Positions 33,730-42,947 of a DNA stretch of 64,000 nucleotides are shown here, one piece after another (the stretch's first letter is position 1; the number at the start of each line of letters is the position of its first letter). The stretch comes from Streptomyces sp. Q6 (GTDB lineage Bacteria; Actinomycetota; Actinomycetes; Streptomycetales; Streptomycetaceae): NCBI RefSeq assembly GCF_036967205.1, contig NZ_CP146022.1:744001-808000 (forward strand). The letters are read 5' to 3'. Made by a program: the position numbers and the translations under genes. The notes below the pieces were generated by a model, which saw only the letters and a program-made list of their open reading frames with translations, was not told where the DNA came from and searched no databases.

Positions 33730-34191
33730 ATGTCCACAGCCACCCCGCACGTGCAGAAGCCCGGCTGGATCACCGTGAACGTCGTCAACCGCGCCATGGC
33801 CTTTCTGACCCGCCGGGGCCTGAGCATCCGCGGCTCTCGGGTCATGGCGGTGCGGGGCCGCAAGACCGGCGAGTGGCGCACCACCCCCGTCAACCCGCTG
33901 ACCGTCGGCGCCGAGCGGTACCTCGTGGCGGCGCGCGGCCACGTCCAGTGGACCCACAACATGCGGGTGGCCGGCGGCGGCGAACTGCACCTGGGGAAGA
34001 AGACCGAGGAGTTCACCGCCATCGAGGTCGCCGACGACGACAAGGTGCCGGTGCTGCGCGCCTACATCACGCTGTGGAAGGCGGAACTCGGCGCGTTCTT
34101 CCAGGGCGTGACCCCGGACTCCTCCGACGAGGAGCTCCGCAGGATCGCCCCCGACCACCCCGTCTTCCGCATCACGACGAAGGCCGCCTGA
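33730..34191 (+). CDS. Nitroreductase/deazaflavin-dependent (F420) oxidoreductase family protein
   Basis: The product is 153 residues of the split-barrel DDN-like family (DUF385). RVMAVRGRKTGEWRTTPVNPLTVGAERYLVAARG-type sequence holds the RxTGxxRxxP core (at about residues 42-55) that contacts F420 phosphate. The C-terminus ends HPVFRITTKAA. GGAGG is 6 bases before ATG 33730. In mycobacteria these enzymes reduce nitro-compounds and quinones with F420H2. The divergent TetR gene and duplicated operator indicate induction by a small molecule. Confidence 0.88.
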   Translation: MSTATPHVQKPGWITVNVVNRAMAFLTRRGLSIRGSRVMAVRGRKTGEWRTTPVNPLTVGAERYLVAARGHVQWTHNMRVAGGGELHLGKKTEEFTAIEVADDDKVPVLRAYITLWKAELGAFFQGVTPDSSDEELRRIAPDHPVFRITTKAA

Positions 34192-34264
34192 ACCATCGGT
34201 CCCACACGGACCGCACTGCCTGCACTGCCGGCACAGGCCGCACGGCCCACGCGGCCCGCGGCGG

Positions 34265-35488
34265 TCAGCCGTCGAAGCGTGACAGCGCCCGCCCGGCCAT
34301 CGGGTGCGTCCGCACCAGTTCGCCCAGCGAGGAGGAACCGCGGGTGATCCTCGCGAACGCGTTCCACGCGGGCCGGAAGCCGGTCAGGGCCGCGTGCAGC
34401 AGTCCCGGCTTGCGCTCGAAGACGTTCAGCATCTTCTTGCCGACGGCCATCTCCACACCGAGCCCCGCCTTGATCGCGAAGGCGTAGTTCAGCGCCTGAC
34501 GGCGGGCGTCCACCGCGTCGTGCGACTCGGAGATCCGCACCGCCCACTCGCCCGCGAGCCGTCCCGACCGCAGCGCGAACGAGATGCCCTCACGGGTCCA
34601 CGGTTCGAGCAGCCCCGCCGCGTCACCGCACACCAGGACCCGCCCGCGCGAGAGCGGGGAGTCGTCGGCGCGGCAGCGCGTCAGATGCCCGGAGGAGACG
34701 GACGGTTCGAACCCGGCGAGGCCGAGACGTCCGATGAAGTCCTCCAAGTACCTCTTGGTCGCGGCGCCTTCTCCGCGCGCCGAGATGACTCCCACCGTCA
34801 GCGTGTCGTCCTTCGGGAAGACCCATCCGTAACTGCCGGGAATGGGGCCCCAGTCGATGAGGACGCGCCCGCGCCAGTCGTCGGCGACCGTCTCGGGCAC
34901 CGGGATCTCCGCCTCCAGGCCCAGGTCGACCTGGTCGAGCTTGACCCCGACGTGTGCTCCTATGCGGCTGGCGCTGCCGTCGGCGCCGACGACCGCGCGG
35001 GCCAGGACCGTCTCGCCGTCCTGGAGGACCACGGCGACCGTCCGGCGGTCGGGGACGGCGGACCCGTGCTGCTCGACGCGGGAGACCGCGACGCCGGTGC
35101 GCAGCTCGGCGCCCGCCTTCTGTGCGTGCTCGACGAGCTGGGCGTCGAACTCGGGCCGGTTGATCAGCCCGAACAGCATGCTCTTGGAGCGGCGGGTCCG
35201 CGTGTACTTGCCGTTCAGGGAGAACGTCACCGCGTTGATCCGGTCCTTGAACGGCAGGTCGAAGCCCGGGGGCAGCGCGTCGCGGGACGGGCCGATGATG
35301 CCACCGCCGCACGTCTTGTAGCGGGGCAGTTCGGCCTTCTCCAGAAGCAGGACCCGACGCCCGGCGACCGCGGCCGCGTAGGCGGCGGACGCCCCGGCGG
35401 GTCCCGCGCCCACGACGACGACGTCCCACACCTGTGCCGACCCCTCGTCACCCATCTCGTTGCCGCCCGCCGAGTTCTCGCTGCTCAC
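34265..35488 (-). CDS. Geranylgeranyl reductase family FAD-dependent oxidoreductase
   Basis: The product is 407 residues. VVVVGAGPAGASAAYAAA is the FAD Rossmann motif, CGGGIIGPSRDALPPGF contains the family CGGG signature, VVGADGSASRIG is the DG motif and VLVCGDAAGLLEPWTREGISFALRSG the GD motif. The first 15 residues are a polar extension; the second Met (35455) is a possible alternative start. Such enzymes reduce isoprenoid double bonds in quinones, lipids or carotenoids; in Actinobacteria a menaquinone reductase role (MenJ-like) is possible. Here it stands alone, convergent with the nitroreductase. Confidence 0.9.
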   Translation of the reverse strand: MSSENSAGGNEMGDEGSAQVWDVVVVGAGPAGASAAYAAAVAGRRVLLLEKAELPRYKTCGGGIIGPSRDALPPGFDLPFKDRINAVTFSLNGKYTRTRRSKSMLFGLINRPEFDAQLVEHAQKAGAELRTGVAVSRVEQHGSAVPDRRTVAVVLQDGETVLARAVVGADGSASRIGAHVGVKLDQVDLGLEAEIPVPETVADDWRGRVLIDWGPIPGSYGWVFPKDDTLTVGVISARGEGAATKRYLEDFIGRLGLAGFEPSVSSGHLTRCRADDSPLSRGRVLVCGDAAGLLEPWTREGISFALRSGRLAGEWAVRISESHDAVDARRQALNYAFAIKAGLGVEMAVGKKMLNVFERKPGLLHAALTGFRPAWNAFARITRGSSSLGELVRTHPMAGRALSRFDG

Positions 35489-35631
35489 GATGGTCTACTG
35501 CTCCCGAATCGCCGACCTGGGCATGCCTGCCGCACCTTTACCGCGCATCCTACGGCGGGCGGCGCCGAGACCCTCTGTGGGAGGATCATCGGCACACCCT
35601 GCACAACGTCGCACCTACGAGGAGCGTGCCC

Positions 35632-36993
35632 ATGTCGCCGCATCCGATCGCCGAATCCGTCGCCTCGCTCATGCCGCGGGCCAAGGAGGAGCTGACCGAA
35701 CTGGTCGCCTTCACATCGGTGGCGGACTTCGCGCAATACCCGAAGAGCGAGAGCGAGGGCGCCGCGAACTGGGTCGCGGACGCGTTGCGCGCCGAGGGCT
35801 TCCAGGACGTCGCGCTGCTCGACACCCCGGACGGGACCCAGTCGGTGTACGGCTTCCTGCCCGGCCCGGCGGGCGCGCCGACGGTCCTGCTGTACGCGCA
35901 CTACGACGTGCAGCCGCCGCTGGACGAGGCCGCGTGGGTGACGCCCCCGTTCGAGCTGACCGAGCGTGCGGACGGCCGCTGGTACGGCCGCGGCACCGCC
36001 GACTGCAAGGGCGGCGTCATCCTCCATCTGCTGGCCCTGCGTGCGCTGAAGGCGAACGGTGGAGTGCCGGTCAACGTCAAGGTGATCGCGGAGGGTTCGG
36101 AGGAGCAGGGCACCGGCGGCCTGGAGCGCTACGCCGAGCAGCACCCGGATCTCCTCACCGCCGACACGATCGTCATCGGCGACGCGGGCAACTTCCGCGT
36201 CGGCCTGCCGACGGCGACCGCCACGCTGCGCGGGATGACCATGATCCGCGTACAGATGGACACGCTGGAAGGGAACCTGCACTCCGGTCAGTTCGGTGGC
36301 GCGGCGCCCGACGCGCTGGCCGCCCTGGTGCGGGTCCTCGACTCGCTGCGCGCCGAGGACGGTTCGACGACGATCGACGGTCTCGACGCGTCGGAGGCCT
36401 GGGACGGTCTGCAGTACGAGGAGGAGGCGTTCCGCAAGGACGCGAAGGTCCTCGACGGGGTACGGCTCATCGGTTCGGGCACGGTCGCCGACCGCATCTG
36501 GGCACGCCCCGCCGTGACCGTCCTCGGCATCGACTGCCCGCCGGTCGTCGGCGCGACGCCGTCCGTGCAGGCCGGTGCCCGCGCGCTGATCAGCCTGCGG
36601 GTGCCGCCGGGCGTGGACGCCGACGAGGCGACCAAGCTCCTGTCGGCGCACATCGAGGCGCACACCCCGTGGGGCGCCCGGGTGAGCGTCGAGCAGGTCG
36701 GCCAGGGCCAGCCGTTCCGCGCGAACACGCAGAGCCCCGCGTACGCCGCGCTGGCGGACGCGATGCGCGAGGCGTACGACGGCCGGGACATGCAGTACGC
36801 GGGGCAGGGCGGCTCGATCCCGCTGTGCAACACGCTGGCCTCGCTCTACCCCGAGGCGGAGATCCTCCTCATCGGCCTGAGCGAGCCGGAGGCGCAGATC
36901 CACGCGGTCAACGAGAGTGTCTCGCCTGAGGAGTTGGAGCGTCTGTCGGTCGCGGAGGCGCTGTTCCTCCAGAAGTACGCCGCAGCGAACTGA
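35632..36993 (+). CDS. M20 family dipeptidase/metallopeptidase
   Basis: The product is 453 residues. VLLYAHYDVQPP (metal His, catalytic Asp), GRGTADCKGG (bridging Asp), KVIAEGSEEQGTGGL (catalytic Glu-Glu), TIVIGDAG (metal Asp) and a C-terminal IHAVNESV (metal His) are complete M20 motifs, with the dimerisation lid between residues 190 and 320. It resembles the carnosinase/CPG2-like dipeptidase group that cleaves dipeptides or beta-Ala and D-containing peptides. GGAG precedes ATG 35632. A strong hairpin terminator follows. Confidence 0.93.
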   Translation: MSPHPIAESVASLMPRAKEELTELVAFTSVADFAQYPKSESEGAANWVADALRAEGFQDVALLDTPDGTQSVYGFLPGPAGAPTVLLYAHYDVQPPLDEAAWVTPPFELTERADGRWYGRGTADCKGGVILHLLALRALKANGGVPVNVKVIAEGSEEQGTGGLERYAEQHPDLLTADTIVIGDAGNFRVGLPTATATLRGMTMIRVQMDTLEGNLHSGQFGGAAPDALAALVRVLDSLRAEDGSTTIDGLDASEAWDGLQYEEEAFRKDAKVLDGVRLIGSGTVADRIWARPAVTVLGIDCPPVVGATPSVQAGARALISLRVPPGVDADEATKLLSAHIEAHTPWGARVSVEQVGQGQPFRANTQSPAYAALADAMREAYDGRDMQYAGQGGSIPLCNTLASLYPEAEILLIGLSEPEAQIHAVNESVSPEELERLSVAEALFLQKYAAAN

Positions 36994-37001
36994 CACCGCT
37001 C

Positions 37002-37042
37002 GGCTCTCGGCAGGGCGCCCACCGGTTTCTCTGCCGAGAGCC
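37002..37042 (+). terminator. 12-bp perfect hairpin after the dipeptidase
   Basis: GGCTCTCGGCAG (37002) and CTGCCGAGAGCC (37031) form a perfect 12-bp stem with a 17-base loop, 9 bp after the stop. Confidence 0.85.
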
Positions 37043-37085
37043 AAGTCGTTCGCCGTCGCGCCCGCGCCGCTCGTACGGTCACGGC

Positions 37086-37835
37086 ATGACGACCTACGAC
37101 CTGACGGCCACCGTCGACCTCACGCCCCGACTGCGCCTGCTGCGCTTCCCCGTCGGCCAGGCCTATCTCTGGCGCGACGGCGACGAGTTGACCCTGATCG
37201 ACGCGGGCGCCCCGGGCGCGGGGCAGCCGATCGCCGACGCCGTACGGGACTGGGGGCACGCCCCCGAGGACGTACGGCGGATCGTGCTCACGCACTTCCA
37301 CGAGGATCACGCGGGCGGCGCCGGTGAGTTCGCGCGCCTCAGCGGCGCCGAGGTGTACGCGCACCGGCTGGACGCCCCGTTCGTACGCGGCGAGGCGGTC
37401 GGCCCCCCGCCGGTCTTCGAGGACTGGGAACGGCCGATCCACGCGCAGGCCCTCGCGCAGCTGCCGACCCCGCCCGAGCGCCCCGAACTTCCCTCTTCCG
37501 TCGCCGAGTTGGCGGACGGGGATGTGCTCGGCTTCGGGGACGGGGCGCGGGTGGTCGGCGCGCCCGGACACACCGACGGGTCGATCGGGATCCATCTCCC
37601 CGCGCACGGCGTGCTGTTCACGGGCGACGCGATCGCCGTGTCGCCGCTGGACGGCCAGGTGATGCTCGGCGTCTTCAACCTGGACCGGGAGCAGGCGCTC
37701 GCGTCCTTCCGCCACCTCGCCGCCCTGGACAGCGAGATCGCCTGCTTCGGGCACGGGGACCCGGTGGTGGGCGCGGCCGGGACGGTGCTGCGGACGGCCG
37801 CCGCTCAGCCGACCGGGACGCCCGCCTCCAAGTAG
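37086..37835 (+). CDS. MBL-fold metallo-hydrolase
   Basis: The product is 249 residues. LTLIDAGAPG, LTHFHEDHAGG (HxHxDH zinc motif), VVGAPGHTDGSIG, LFTGDAIAV and CFGHGDPV carry all five zinc-ligand motifs of the glyoxalase II/lactonase type. Substrate unknown. It ends convergently inside the Nudix-kinase gene (31-bp overlap). Confidence 0.92.
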   Translation: MTTYDLTATVDLTPRLRLLRFPVGQAYLWRDGDELTLIDAGAPGAGQPIADAVRDWGHAPEDVRRIVLTHFHEDHAGGAGEFARLSGAEVYAHRLDAPFVRGEAVGPPPVFEDWERPIHAQALAQLPTPPERPELPSSVAELADGDVLGFGDGARVVGAPGHTDGSIGIHLPAHGVLFTGDAIAVSPLDGQVMLGVFNLDREQALASFRHLAALDSEIACFGHGDPVVGAAGTVLRTAAAQPTGTPASK

Positions 37836-38800
37836 TGCGCGGCGCCGCGGCGCCTGGCGCGCAGCGCCCAGCGCAGCCGCTCGTAGCGCACGGGCGGCAG
37901 CAGCGCGGCGGCCTCGCTCTCCGTCACGAACCGCCACTGCCGCAACTCGGGCCCGGGAAGGAGTACTTGGCGTGCGGTGGCGGTGTCGAGCCGGCCGCCG
38001 TCGAAGAGCAGCCGCAGCCCGCCGTAGCCGGGCGGCACCGGCGGCTCCCAGTCGACGACCAACAGGCCGGGTATCTCGCGGAGGTGGATGCCGGTCTCCT
38101 CGGCGACCTCGCGCATCCCGGCGCGCGCCGGCGCCTCGCCGGGCTCGACGACGCCGCCCGGGAACTCCCAGCCGGGCTTGTACGTGGGGTCGACGAGCAG
38201 CACCCGGTCCTGCTCGTCGAAGAGCAGCACGCCGGACGCGACGGTCTCGGCCGTCGGTTCGGCGGTCTGCACGATGTCGCAGGGTGCCGCTTCCCCGGTG
38301 CGCACGGCGGCGGCGATCCGCACGGCGGTCTCGTACGGGGACAGGACGCCGTTGTCGACGAGGTAGGCGTCCGCGGTCAGCCAGCCCGCGAGCGCGGCGC
38401 GGTAGGGCTCGATGTCGGCGGGGGCCTCGCCGCCCGGGTCACGGTCGCGCAGGATCGTTTCCCCTGGAGCAAGGAGCACATGGCACACAGGGATCCGTCG
38501 CGCGGCGAGCCCCCCGAAGATCTCGTCCCGGTACTCCTGGCGCAGCAGCCCCATCGGCACCACGAGAACCCCACCCAGTTCGGCGAGGAGGGCCGCCGCC
38601 GTGTCGACGACGAGCCGCCGCCAGATCGGCAGGTCCTGGTGATCGCTCACCTCGGCGAGCCGCTTGGGCGGCAGCAACCGCTCCAGTTCGCCGTCGATCA
38701 CCTCGGGGTCGAACAGCGTGCAGTTCGGGATCAGGTCGATCAACTCCCGCGCGGCGGTCGTCTTGCCCGCGCGGGACGCACCGTTGACCCAGACGATCAC
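37805..38800 (-). CDS. P-loop kinase fused to a Nudix hydrolase
   Basis: The product is 331 residues. Residues 1-175 form a P-loop domain (IVWVNGASRAGKTTAARE is Walker A-like; HVLLAPGETILRDRD resembles the lid of small-molecule kinases such as shikimate or chloramphenicol kinases). Residues 190-325 are a Nudix domain with the box GGVVEPGEAPARAGMREVAEETGI (only its G, E, REVAEETG residues matter). GTG 38800 has GGGGGGAA upstream and starts right at the P-loop strand. The first domain is like the AAA_33/predicted-kinase group. A fused kinase plus Nudix suggests nucleotide or repair-type metabolite control, but substrate is unknown. Confidence 0.85.
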   Translation of the reverse strand: MIVWVNGASRAGKTTAARELIDLIPNCTLFDPEVIDGELERLLPPKRLAEVSDHQDLPIWRRLVVDTAAALLAELGGVLVVPMGLLRQEYRDEIFGGLAARRIPVCHVLLAPGETILRDRDPGGEAPADIEPYRAALAGWLTADAYLVDNGVLSPYETAVRIAAAVRTGEAAPCDIVQTAEPTAETVASGVLLFDEQDRVLLVDPTYKPGWEFPGGVVEPGEAPARAGMREVAEETGIHLREIPGLLVVDWEPPVPPGYGGLRLLFDGGRLDTATARQVLLPGPELRQWRFVTESEAAALLPPVRYERLRWALRARRRGAAHYLEAGVPVG

Positions 38801-38933
38801 GGTTCCCCCCTCTTCCGTCGGCCCCCTGAGGCTTGCCCGCAACACCCTGCCCCGGAAACCCGACGCTGATGACGGGGGCGGCTCCGGCACATATCGCGTG
38901 GGGATTGTCGGACCCGCCCACTACTCTCTTCAC

Positions 38934-39110
38934 ATGCTCTCCACTCCACCCTCTGATCCCGCACGATCCGCCGACGACCTCAACGAACAGATCCGTGGCC
39001 TCATGGCCCGCACGGGAGGCCGGTTGAGCGAGACGCAGCGCCGGGAGTACGAGGTGCTCGTCGTGGAGTGGGCGGCCGCGGTGCGCGGCGACGTGGTGCA
39101 GGCGGCCTGA
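38934..39110 (+). CDS. Small hypothetical protein
   Basis: The product is 58 residues: a short disordered start (LSTPPSDPARSADD), then an amphipathic helical stretch LNEQIRGLMARTGGRLSETQ and REYEVLVVEWAAAVRG. No signal peptide. The length, helix pattern and position beside Nudix genes look like a real, conserved Streptomyces small protein, but I cannot name it. An upstream AT-containing segment (CATATCGCGTG, 38890) may be its promoter. Confidence 0.6.
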   Translation: MLSTPPSDPARSADDLNEQIRGLMARTGGRLSETQRREYEVLVVEWAAAVRGDVVQAA

Positions 39111-39159
39111 CCGAATCCCGACCCGCCACCTCACGGCCGCTACCACGAGCCCGGCCCTC

Positions 39160-39594
39160 TCAGGCCCGCGCCGCCATCAGGCGCAGGCCGTCGGCCGCGG
39201 CGGGCGACAGCGTCGACTCGTCCAGTCCGGCCCGCGGGATCCACTCGACCGCCTCGGTCGTCCCCGCCACCTCGACGACCGCGGGCGCCGCGTCGCCGGT
39301 GAGCTCGACCGCGTAGAAGAGCGCGATCAAGTGCCAGTCCACGCCGCCCCGTCGCATGCTGTACGCCCGGCTGTCGACGAGGTGCGCGGCCGCGATCTCC
39401 AGGCCGGTCTCCTCGTACAGCTCACGCGTCAGGGCCTCGACGGGCTGCTCGCCGTGATCGATGCCGCCACCGGGCAGATGCCACAGGCCGGGGGCGAACA
39501 CGGGCGAGCTGTCCGCGAGCCGGGCGAGCAGGACGCGCTCTTCGCGCAGAGCCAGTGCGTACGCGGACACACGTGTGCGCCGATGGGTGTCCAA
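39160..39594 (-). CDS. Nudix hydrolase
   Basis: The product is 144 residues. The Nudix box is GGGIDHGEQPVEALTRELYEETGL (G-x5-E-x7-RELYEETGL with the catalytic Glu residues). The start is TTG 39594, giving MDTHRRTRVSAYALALR, with AGGGGAA upstream; GTG 39570 would cut the first strand. The sequence belongs to the MutT-like nucleotide-cleaning group, with unknown substrate. Its upstream region is unusually long (665 bp to the next gene). Confidence 0.85.
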   Translation of the reverse strand: MDTHRRTRVSAYALALREERVLLARLADSSPVFAPGLWHLPGGGIDHGEQPVEALTRELYEETGLEIAAAHLVDSRAYSMRRGGVDWHLIALFYAVELTGDAAPAVVEVAGTTEAVEWIPRAGLDESTLSPAAADGLRLMAARA

Positions 39595-40259
39595 GTGGGT
39601 TCCCCTTCCCCTCGCGGCCGCCGTGCGGCGGTGAGGGGAACTGTAGTCAGCCGTGATCCACTCCCCGGTGGCAGCCGCCTGCCCCCAGGGAAGTCGAGGC
39701 AGGCGGGCCACCCGTACCGAGCGGGCACGGGGGCCCGCGCCGCCCCTACGGCCTCCGGGCATCGGGGGGAAACCGGAGGTGGTGCGGGGTGACCTGCGGT
39801 CCCGGGCCGACCGCGCGATACCGCTGCCCACGGTCGCCGGCCGGCCCCTGCCGGGCCTCCTCGGTGTGTTCCTGGTGCGCAGTCAAGCGCACCAGGAACC
39901 AGGCCAGAAGCGTGTGCGCGCGGTCCGTGGCCGCACATCGTTCACACGGGGTGTGCGCCGCACACACCCTGCCGCCCCACCGGTTCCGCCACACCCTCCG
40001 TGCCCGTCATGGACCGGGTCGGTTCTCCCAAGCGCACACACCTCGCATTAGTCAAGGCATTCGCAGCCAATTCACTGCATCAAGTGATACGGACGTACCG
40101 GGAATCGTTACGGCACGACGCGGCACCGCAACGGCGGATAACGTGGCCGATCAGGCGCCCCAGCCCCCGGTGACCTCCCGATTCGATCGCATGAGACACA
40201 GCGGCGGCGCGCTCGGCTCCCTCTCCTGGGCCGGACCACTGATCGCCCGGGGGGAACAG
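39595..40259. other. Long gene-poor intergenic region
   Basis: Between the divergent Nudix and STAS genes I find no coding signal: the open frames here have Arg/Pro/His-rich shadow composition. It holds a 13-bp perfect hairpin at 39868-39899, a second at about 39952-39966 (GTGTGCG-C-CGCACAC), and a less GC-rich stretch at 40040-40100. It could contain promoters or a small RNA. Confidence 0.5.
39868..39899. repeat. 13-bp perfect inverted repeat
   Basis: GTTCCTGGTGCGC, loop AGTCAA, GCGCACCAGGAAC. It is as strong as the terminators in this window yet does not follow any recognised gene on either strand, so it may end a small unannotated RNA or be an operator. Confidence 0.7.
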
Positions 40260-40694
40260 ATGCGGCAGGAAAGCAACCGACAGGACTACGATTCGGGCGA
40301 GTTCATGTTCGGCGCCCTCGGCGACATCGCCCACATCGTGGATCTCACGGACCTCGACGACTCGGTCTCTCCGCCGGTGATCCACACGGTCGGTGACAGC
40401 GTCGTCGTCCAACTCAGCGGCGAGATAGACCTCTTGGCGTTCCAGCGGATGACCCCGCTGCTCGACGCGGTGGCGGCAGGCCCCTACCGCGTCGTCGTGA
40501 TCGACCTGACCGACACGACCTTCTTCGACTGCTCAGGGATTTCCCTGCTCCTGCGCACCTACCGGCGGGCACGCGACCGCGGTGGCCGCACGAGGGTCGT
40601 CTGCGACCGGCGGCTGACCCTGCGGATCATCCAACTGGCGCGACTCGACGAGGTGTTGGAGCCGGTGGGGACCGTGGAGGAGGCACTGCGCTGA
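40260..40694 (+). CDS. STAS-domain anti-sigma factor antagonist
   Basis: The product is 144 residues. About 40 N-terminal residues are an acidic extension, followed by a STAS domain: VVVQLSGEIDLLAFQRMTPLLDA, VVVIDLTDTTFFDCSGISLLLRTYRRA and CDRRLTLRIIQLARLDEVL. DCSGISLL holds the Ser that partner kinases phosphorylate. It is an RsbV/BldG-type antagonist. No cognate kinase is adjacent; the RsbW-like ATPase at 14675 is the only one in this window. GGGGGGAA is 4-11 bases before ATG 40260; the earlier ATG 40192 has no ribosome site. Confidence 0.88.
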   Translation: MRQESNRQDYDSGEFMFGALGDIAHIVDLTDLDDSVSPPVIHTVGDSVVVQLSGEIDLLAFQRMTPLLDAVAAGPYRVVVIDLTDTTFFDCSGISLLLRTYRRARDRGGRTRVVCDRRLTLRIIQLARLDEVLEPVGTVEEALR

Positions 40695-40877
40695 ACGCGG
40701 CTCCCTAACCCAACACAACCGAACGCGCCAGTAGCGACGCATCGACAACTCCCGGCACAGTGGCCGACTTCGGCAGGCCATCACGCCCTCGCGTCCGCAC
40801 CTCTTCCAACAGACTCGAACACGGCCTACCGTAAGCGCGCACTCCACCCATGACAGTTTCCGGGAGTATGGAGGAAC

Positions 40878-42917
40878 GTGACGATGCGTCGTCTTCCCAC
40901 CCGCAGGACCGGCGTCGGGCGAAGAGTCGTCGGGACGGTCGCCGCGGCGCTGCTGTGCGCCGGCGGCCTTGCGGCCGTCCCCGCCGCCGCGGCCGCGCCC
41001 GCCGAGCCCGCACCGGCCGTCGACGACGGCCTGGCCCTCACCCCGCCGATGGGCTTCAACAACTGGAACTCCACGCACTGCCGCGCGGACTTCGACGAGG
41101 CCATGGTGAAGGGCATCGCCGACCTGTTCGTCGAGAAGGGCCTCAAGGACGCCGGATACCAGTACGTCAATCTGGACGACTGCTGGGCGCTGCCCGAGCG
41201 GGACGCGAACGGCAAGCTGGTACCGGATCCGGCCCGATTCCCGAACGGGATCACGGCAGTCGCGGACTACGTCCACTCCAAGGGCCTCAAGCTCGGCATC
41301 TACACCAGCGCCGGCACCAAGACGTGCAGCACCATCGGATTCCCCGGCGCGCTCGGCCACGAGTACAGCGACGCCCAGCAGTTCGCCGACTGGGGTGTCG
41401 ACTACCTCAAGTACGACAACTGCAACAACCAGGGCGTCGACGCCAAGCAGCGGTACACGACGATGCGCGACGCGCTGCGCGCCACCGGGCGGCCCATCGT
41501 CTACAGCATCTGCGAGTGGGGCCAGAACAAGCCGTGGGAGTGGGCGTCCGACGTCGGCCACCTGTGGCGCACCACCGGCGACATCAGTGACAGCTGGGGC
41601 TCCATGCTCTCGCTGATGAAGCAGAATCTGCCGCTGGCGCCGTACGCCGGACCCGGTCACTGGAACGACCCCGACATGCTGGAGGTCGGCAACGGCGGCA
41701 TGACGGACACCGAGTACCGCACGCACTTCTCGATGTGGTCGGTGATGGCGGCGCCGCTGCTCATCGGCACGGATCTGCGTACGGCGTCGGACGCGACGTA
41801 CGACATCCTCTCCAATCGCGATGTGATCGCCGTCGACCAGGACCCGCTGGGCAAGCAGGGCAGCGTCGTCTCGTCGGAGGGCGGCCGCTGGGTCGTGTCG
41901 AAGGAGATGAAGGACGGCAGCCGCGCCGTGGCCCTGTTCAACGAGACGGGTTCCGCGCAGCGCGTGGCGACCACCGCGAAGGCCGTCGGCCTGCCCGCGG
42001 CGGACGGGTATGTCGCCCGCGACCTGTGGCGGCACCAGAACGTCAACACCGCCGGAACGCTCGCCGCGACGGTCCCCGCGCACGGCACGGTGCTGCTGCG
42101 CGTGGCGGCCGACCCGAAGTTCGCCGCGTACCCGCCGGCGGCCGAACTCGGCCTGGGTGACGCCGTGTTCGTCGAGCCGGGCGACTCGACGGCTGTCTCC
42201 AGTACGTTCACGAACCTGGGCCGGACCACCGCGCGTGACGTGTCGGTGTCACTGAGCGGTCCGGCCGGAGCGGGCTGGAAGGTCACCGCGGGCGGTGCGA
42301 CGACGGCGGCCTCCGTGCCCGGCGGCAGGTCCCTCGGCACCCCGTGGAAGGTGACCGTCCCCGCGGGCACGGCCACGGGCTCGTACGATCTGACGCTGCG
42401 CGCCTCCTACCGGTCCCCGCAGGGCACGAAGGTGACGACGACCGTCCCGGTGACCGCCCATGTGGCGACGGCGCCGCCCGCCGGCACCTCGTCCCTCGGC
42501 GATCTCCCGTGGCTGTCGACGACCAACGGCTGGGGGCCGGTCGAGCGGAACACCAGCAACGGCGAGAGCGGCGCGGGCGACGGCAGGCCGATCACCATCG
42601 GCGGAACCGTCTACGCCAAGGGGCTCGGCGTCCACGCCGAGAGCTCGGTCGAGTACTTCACGGCCCGCAGTTGTGAACGGGTCACCGCGCAGGTCGGTGT
42701 CGACGACGAGAAGGGCGCCAAGGGCACCGTCGCGTTCGAGGTGTGGGCCGACGGCCGGAAGGTGGCCTCGACCGGCACACTCACCAACTCCGATGCCGCG
42801 CAGGCGATCTCGGCCGATGTGACGGGTGCTCAGCTGGTGCGGCTCGTCGTCACGGACGGCGGTGACGGCATCGACTCCGACCACGCGGACTGGGCGGACG
42901 CGCAGCTGACCTGCTGA
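40878..42917 (+). CDS. Secreted GH27 alpha-galactosidase with NPCBM domain
   Basis: The product is 679 residues. A twin-Arg-containing signal peptide (RRTGVGRR, hydrophobic core to AAAAAPA, cleavage about residue 40) precedes the GH27 barrel (about 50-330): LTPPMGFNNWNSTHC, NLDDCWAL, DYLKYDNCNN with the nucleophile Asp, and GDISDSWGSM with the acid/base Asp. A beta-sandwich domain (330-415), a NEW3 domain (about 430-535) and a C-terminal NPCBM carbohydrate-binding domain (about 540-678, GTVYAKGLGVHAESSVEYF) follow. It releases galactose from melibiose, raffinose or galactomannan outside the cell. ROK kinase and LacI genes downstream fit regulated sugar use. Confidence 0.95.
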   Translation: MTMRRLPTRRTGVGRRVVGTVAAALLCAGGLAAVPAAAAAPAEPAPAVDDGLALTPPMGFNNWNSTHCRADFDEAMVKGIADLFVEKGLKDAGYQYVNLDDCWALPERDANGKLVPDPARFPNGITAVADYVHSKGLKLGIYTSAGTKTCSTIGFPGALGHEYSDAQQFADWGVDYLKYDNCNNQGVDAKQRYTTMRDALRATGRPIVYSICEWGQNKPWEWASDVGHLWRTTGDISDSWGSMLSLMKQNLPLAPYAGPGHWNDPDMLEVGNGGMTDTEYRTHFSMWSVMAAPLLIGTDLRTASDATYDILSNRDVIAVDQDPLGKQGSVVSSEGGRWVVSKEMKDGSRAVALFNETGSAQRVATTAKAVGLPAADGYVARDLWRHQNVNTAGTLAATVPAHGTVLLRVAADPKFAAYPPAAELGLGDAVFVEPGDSTAVSSTFTNLGRTTARDVSVSLSGPAGAGWKVTAGGATTAASVPGGRSLGTPWKVTVPAGTATGSYDLTLRASYRSPQGTKVTTTVPVTAHVATAPPAGTSSLGDLPWLSTTNGWGPVERNTSNGESGAGDGRPITIGGTVYAKGLGVHAESSVEYFTARSCERVTAQVGVDDEKGAKGTVAFEVWADGRKVASTGTLTNSDAAQAISADVTGAQLVRLVVTDGGDGIDSDHADWADAQLTC

Positions 42918-42947
42918 GCCGCCGCCCCGCGTCATCCGTGTCAGGTA

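Noticed and set aside
34701-34716. tRNA T-loop-like GGTTCGAACCC
   Set aside because: It lies inside the geranylgeranyl-reductase-like gene and has no acceptor or anticodon stem around it.
39653-40051. 132-codon plus-strand ORF in the Nudix-STAS gap
   Set aside because: Pro/Arg/His-rich translation, no ribosome site, and it runs through a perfect hairpin. Treated as non-coding.
40533-42083. Long minus-strand open frame opposite the alpha-galactosidase
   Set aside because: Overlaps the catalytic barrel coding and has no recognisable domain.
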